Below the pieces are notes generated by a model. The model did not search any database, was not told the DNA's origin, and saw nothing but the letters and a program-made list of their open reading frames with translations. Made by a program: the position numbers and the translations under genes. A stretch of 6,167 bases of DNA, from the NCBI GenBank assembly GCA_947374505.1, contig CANCCE010000164.1:1-6167 (forward strand), in the 5' to 3' direction. This DNA is from Comamonadaceae bacterium. Lineage in GTDB: Bacteria > Pseudomonadota > Gammaproteobacteria > Burkholderiales > Burkholderiaceae_C. The stretch's first letter is position 1. Each line of letters starts with the position of its first letter. Below, piece by piece: positions 5,756 to 6,167 of this stretch.

Positions 5756-6167
5756 ACTCTGATTCCAAGCTTCGCTTCGGCACACTGCACCCCCAGGGTG
5801 ATGGCGATGTACCACTGGTTCAATGGCAGCTCAAGCCAAATTGCTCGGTCACGCCAGTTCAGCTCATCCAGTTTTATGTCTCGCTGTGCATCTTTTCTGT
5901 GGGCATCGGCTGGGGGTTTTGGTCACAGGGGGCGAGTTTGGTTTTGCCCTTTACCGGGCTAGAACTGATCGCGGTCGGTGCTGCTCTGCTGATCTATGCG
6001 CGGCATGCGCGGGACAGCGAAAAAATTATTTTGCAAGGAAATCAGCTGGTGGTTGAGCTTGAATCGGCTGGCCGTAAGGAGCGCGCAGAGTTTGTACGCG
6101 ACTGGGTTCGCGTTGAGCCGAAGAGCGGTGATGGCTCGTTGATTGAAGTGTCAGGGCAGGGGCGCTC
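5722..6167 (+). CDS. DUF2244 domain-containing membrane protein, 5' part
   Basis: The frame is open from ATG 5722 to the window end, with at least 148 codons visible and the C terminus missing. After a variable polar lead comes VQWQLKPNCSVTPVQL, then two hydrophobic segments (about VSLCIFSVGIGWGFW and LVLPFTGLELIAVGAALLIY). YARHARDSEKI and DWVRVEPKSGDGSLIEVSGQGR follow, all typical of DUF2244 proteins as I know them. It is thus a small inner-membrane protein with a short loop between two helices and a soluble C-terminal domain. Its function is not established. In many proteobacteria it sits next to cytochrome c oxidase genes, so a link with oxidase assembly is a reasonable guess. The start is uncertain: ATG 5722, GTG 5749 and TTG 5752 are all in frame, none has a good ribosome site, and the residues before about 5812 look poorly conserved. 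The gene follows the BioC-like gene in the same direction after a 56-bp gap. Confidence 0.82.
   Translation, partial: MALFCECSSVLNSDSKLRFGTLHPQGDGDVPLVQWQLKPNCSVTPVQLIQFYVSLCIFSVGIGWGFWSQGASLVLPFTGLELIAVGAALLIYARHARDSEKIILQGNQLVVELESAGRKERAEFVRDWVRVEPKSGDGSLIEVSGQGR

Noticed and set aside
5823..6056. A 77-codon plus-strand frame beginning at ATG 5823
   Set aside because: It is out of frame with the DUF2244 gene, whose conserved membrane segments and VRVEPKSGDGSL-type motif are read in frame 1.

Overview
The window looks like the chromosome of a betaproteobacterium of the order Burkholderiales, most likely the Comamonadaceae. The reasons are a moderately high G+C content, a Bug-type (tripartite tricarboxylate transporter) binding protein, and a block of trmL and comF divergent from a BioC-like gene and a DUF2244 gene. 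This assignment rests on gene content and protein style, not on a database search.

The left half (1-3452, plus strand) is a catabolic gene cluster read in one direction. It holds the 3' end of a polysaccharide-deacetylase/PuuE-like gene, a short-chain dehydrogenase/reductase (SDR) overlapping it by ATGA, a secreted Bug solute-binding protein with its own strong ribosome-binding site, and an enolase-superfamily acid-sugar dehydratase that resembles D(-)-tartrate dehydratase and starts with TTG. Together they suggest capture of a small carboxylic or hydroxy acid in the periplasm, then dehydration and oxidation in the cytoplasm. The substrate is not established, and no membrane transporter subunit or regulator lies in the window.

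The right half (3474-6167) is housekeeping. On the minus strand, comF (double zinc ribbon plus phosphoribosyltransferase fold) is translationally coupled to trmL (tRNA wobble 2'-O-methyltransferase) through a TAATG overlap. On the plus strand, starting 21 bp away, are a BioC-like methyltransferase-fold protein with a degraded SAM-binding motif and then a two-helix DUF2244 membrane protein cut by the window end. From general knowledge of Burkholderiales, DUF2244 genes often precede cytochrome c oxidase genes, so a cox operon may follow.

The two halves meet tail to tail at 3453-3473. I saw no mobile element, CRISPR array, RNA gene or defence system. The points most worth a second look are the dehydratase cluster and its substrate, the degraded SAM site of the BioC-like protein, the 21-bp divergent gap with opposed -10-like boxes close to both start codons, and a 20-codon upstream ORF whose stop overlaps possible DUF2244 starts.
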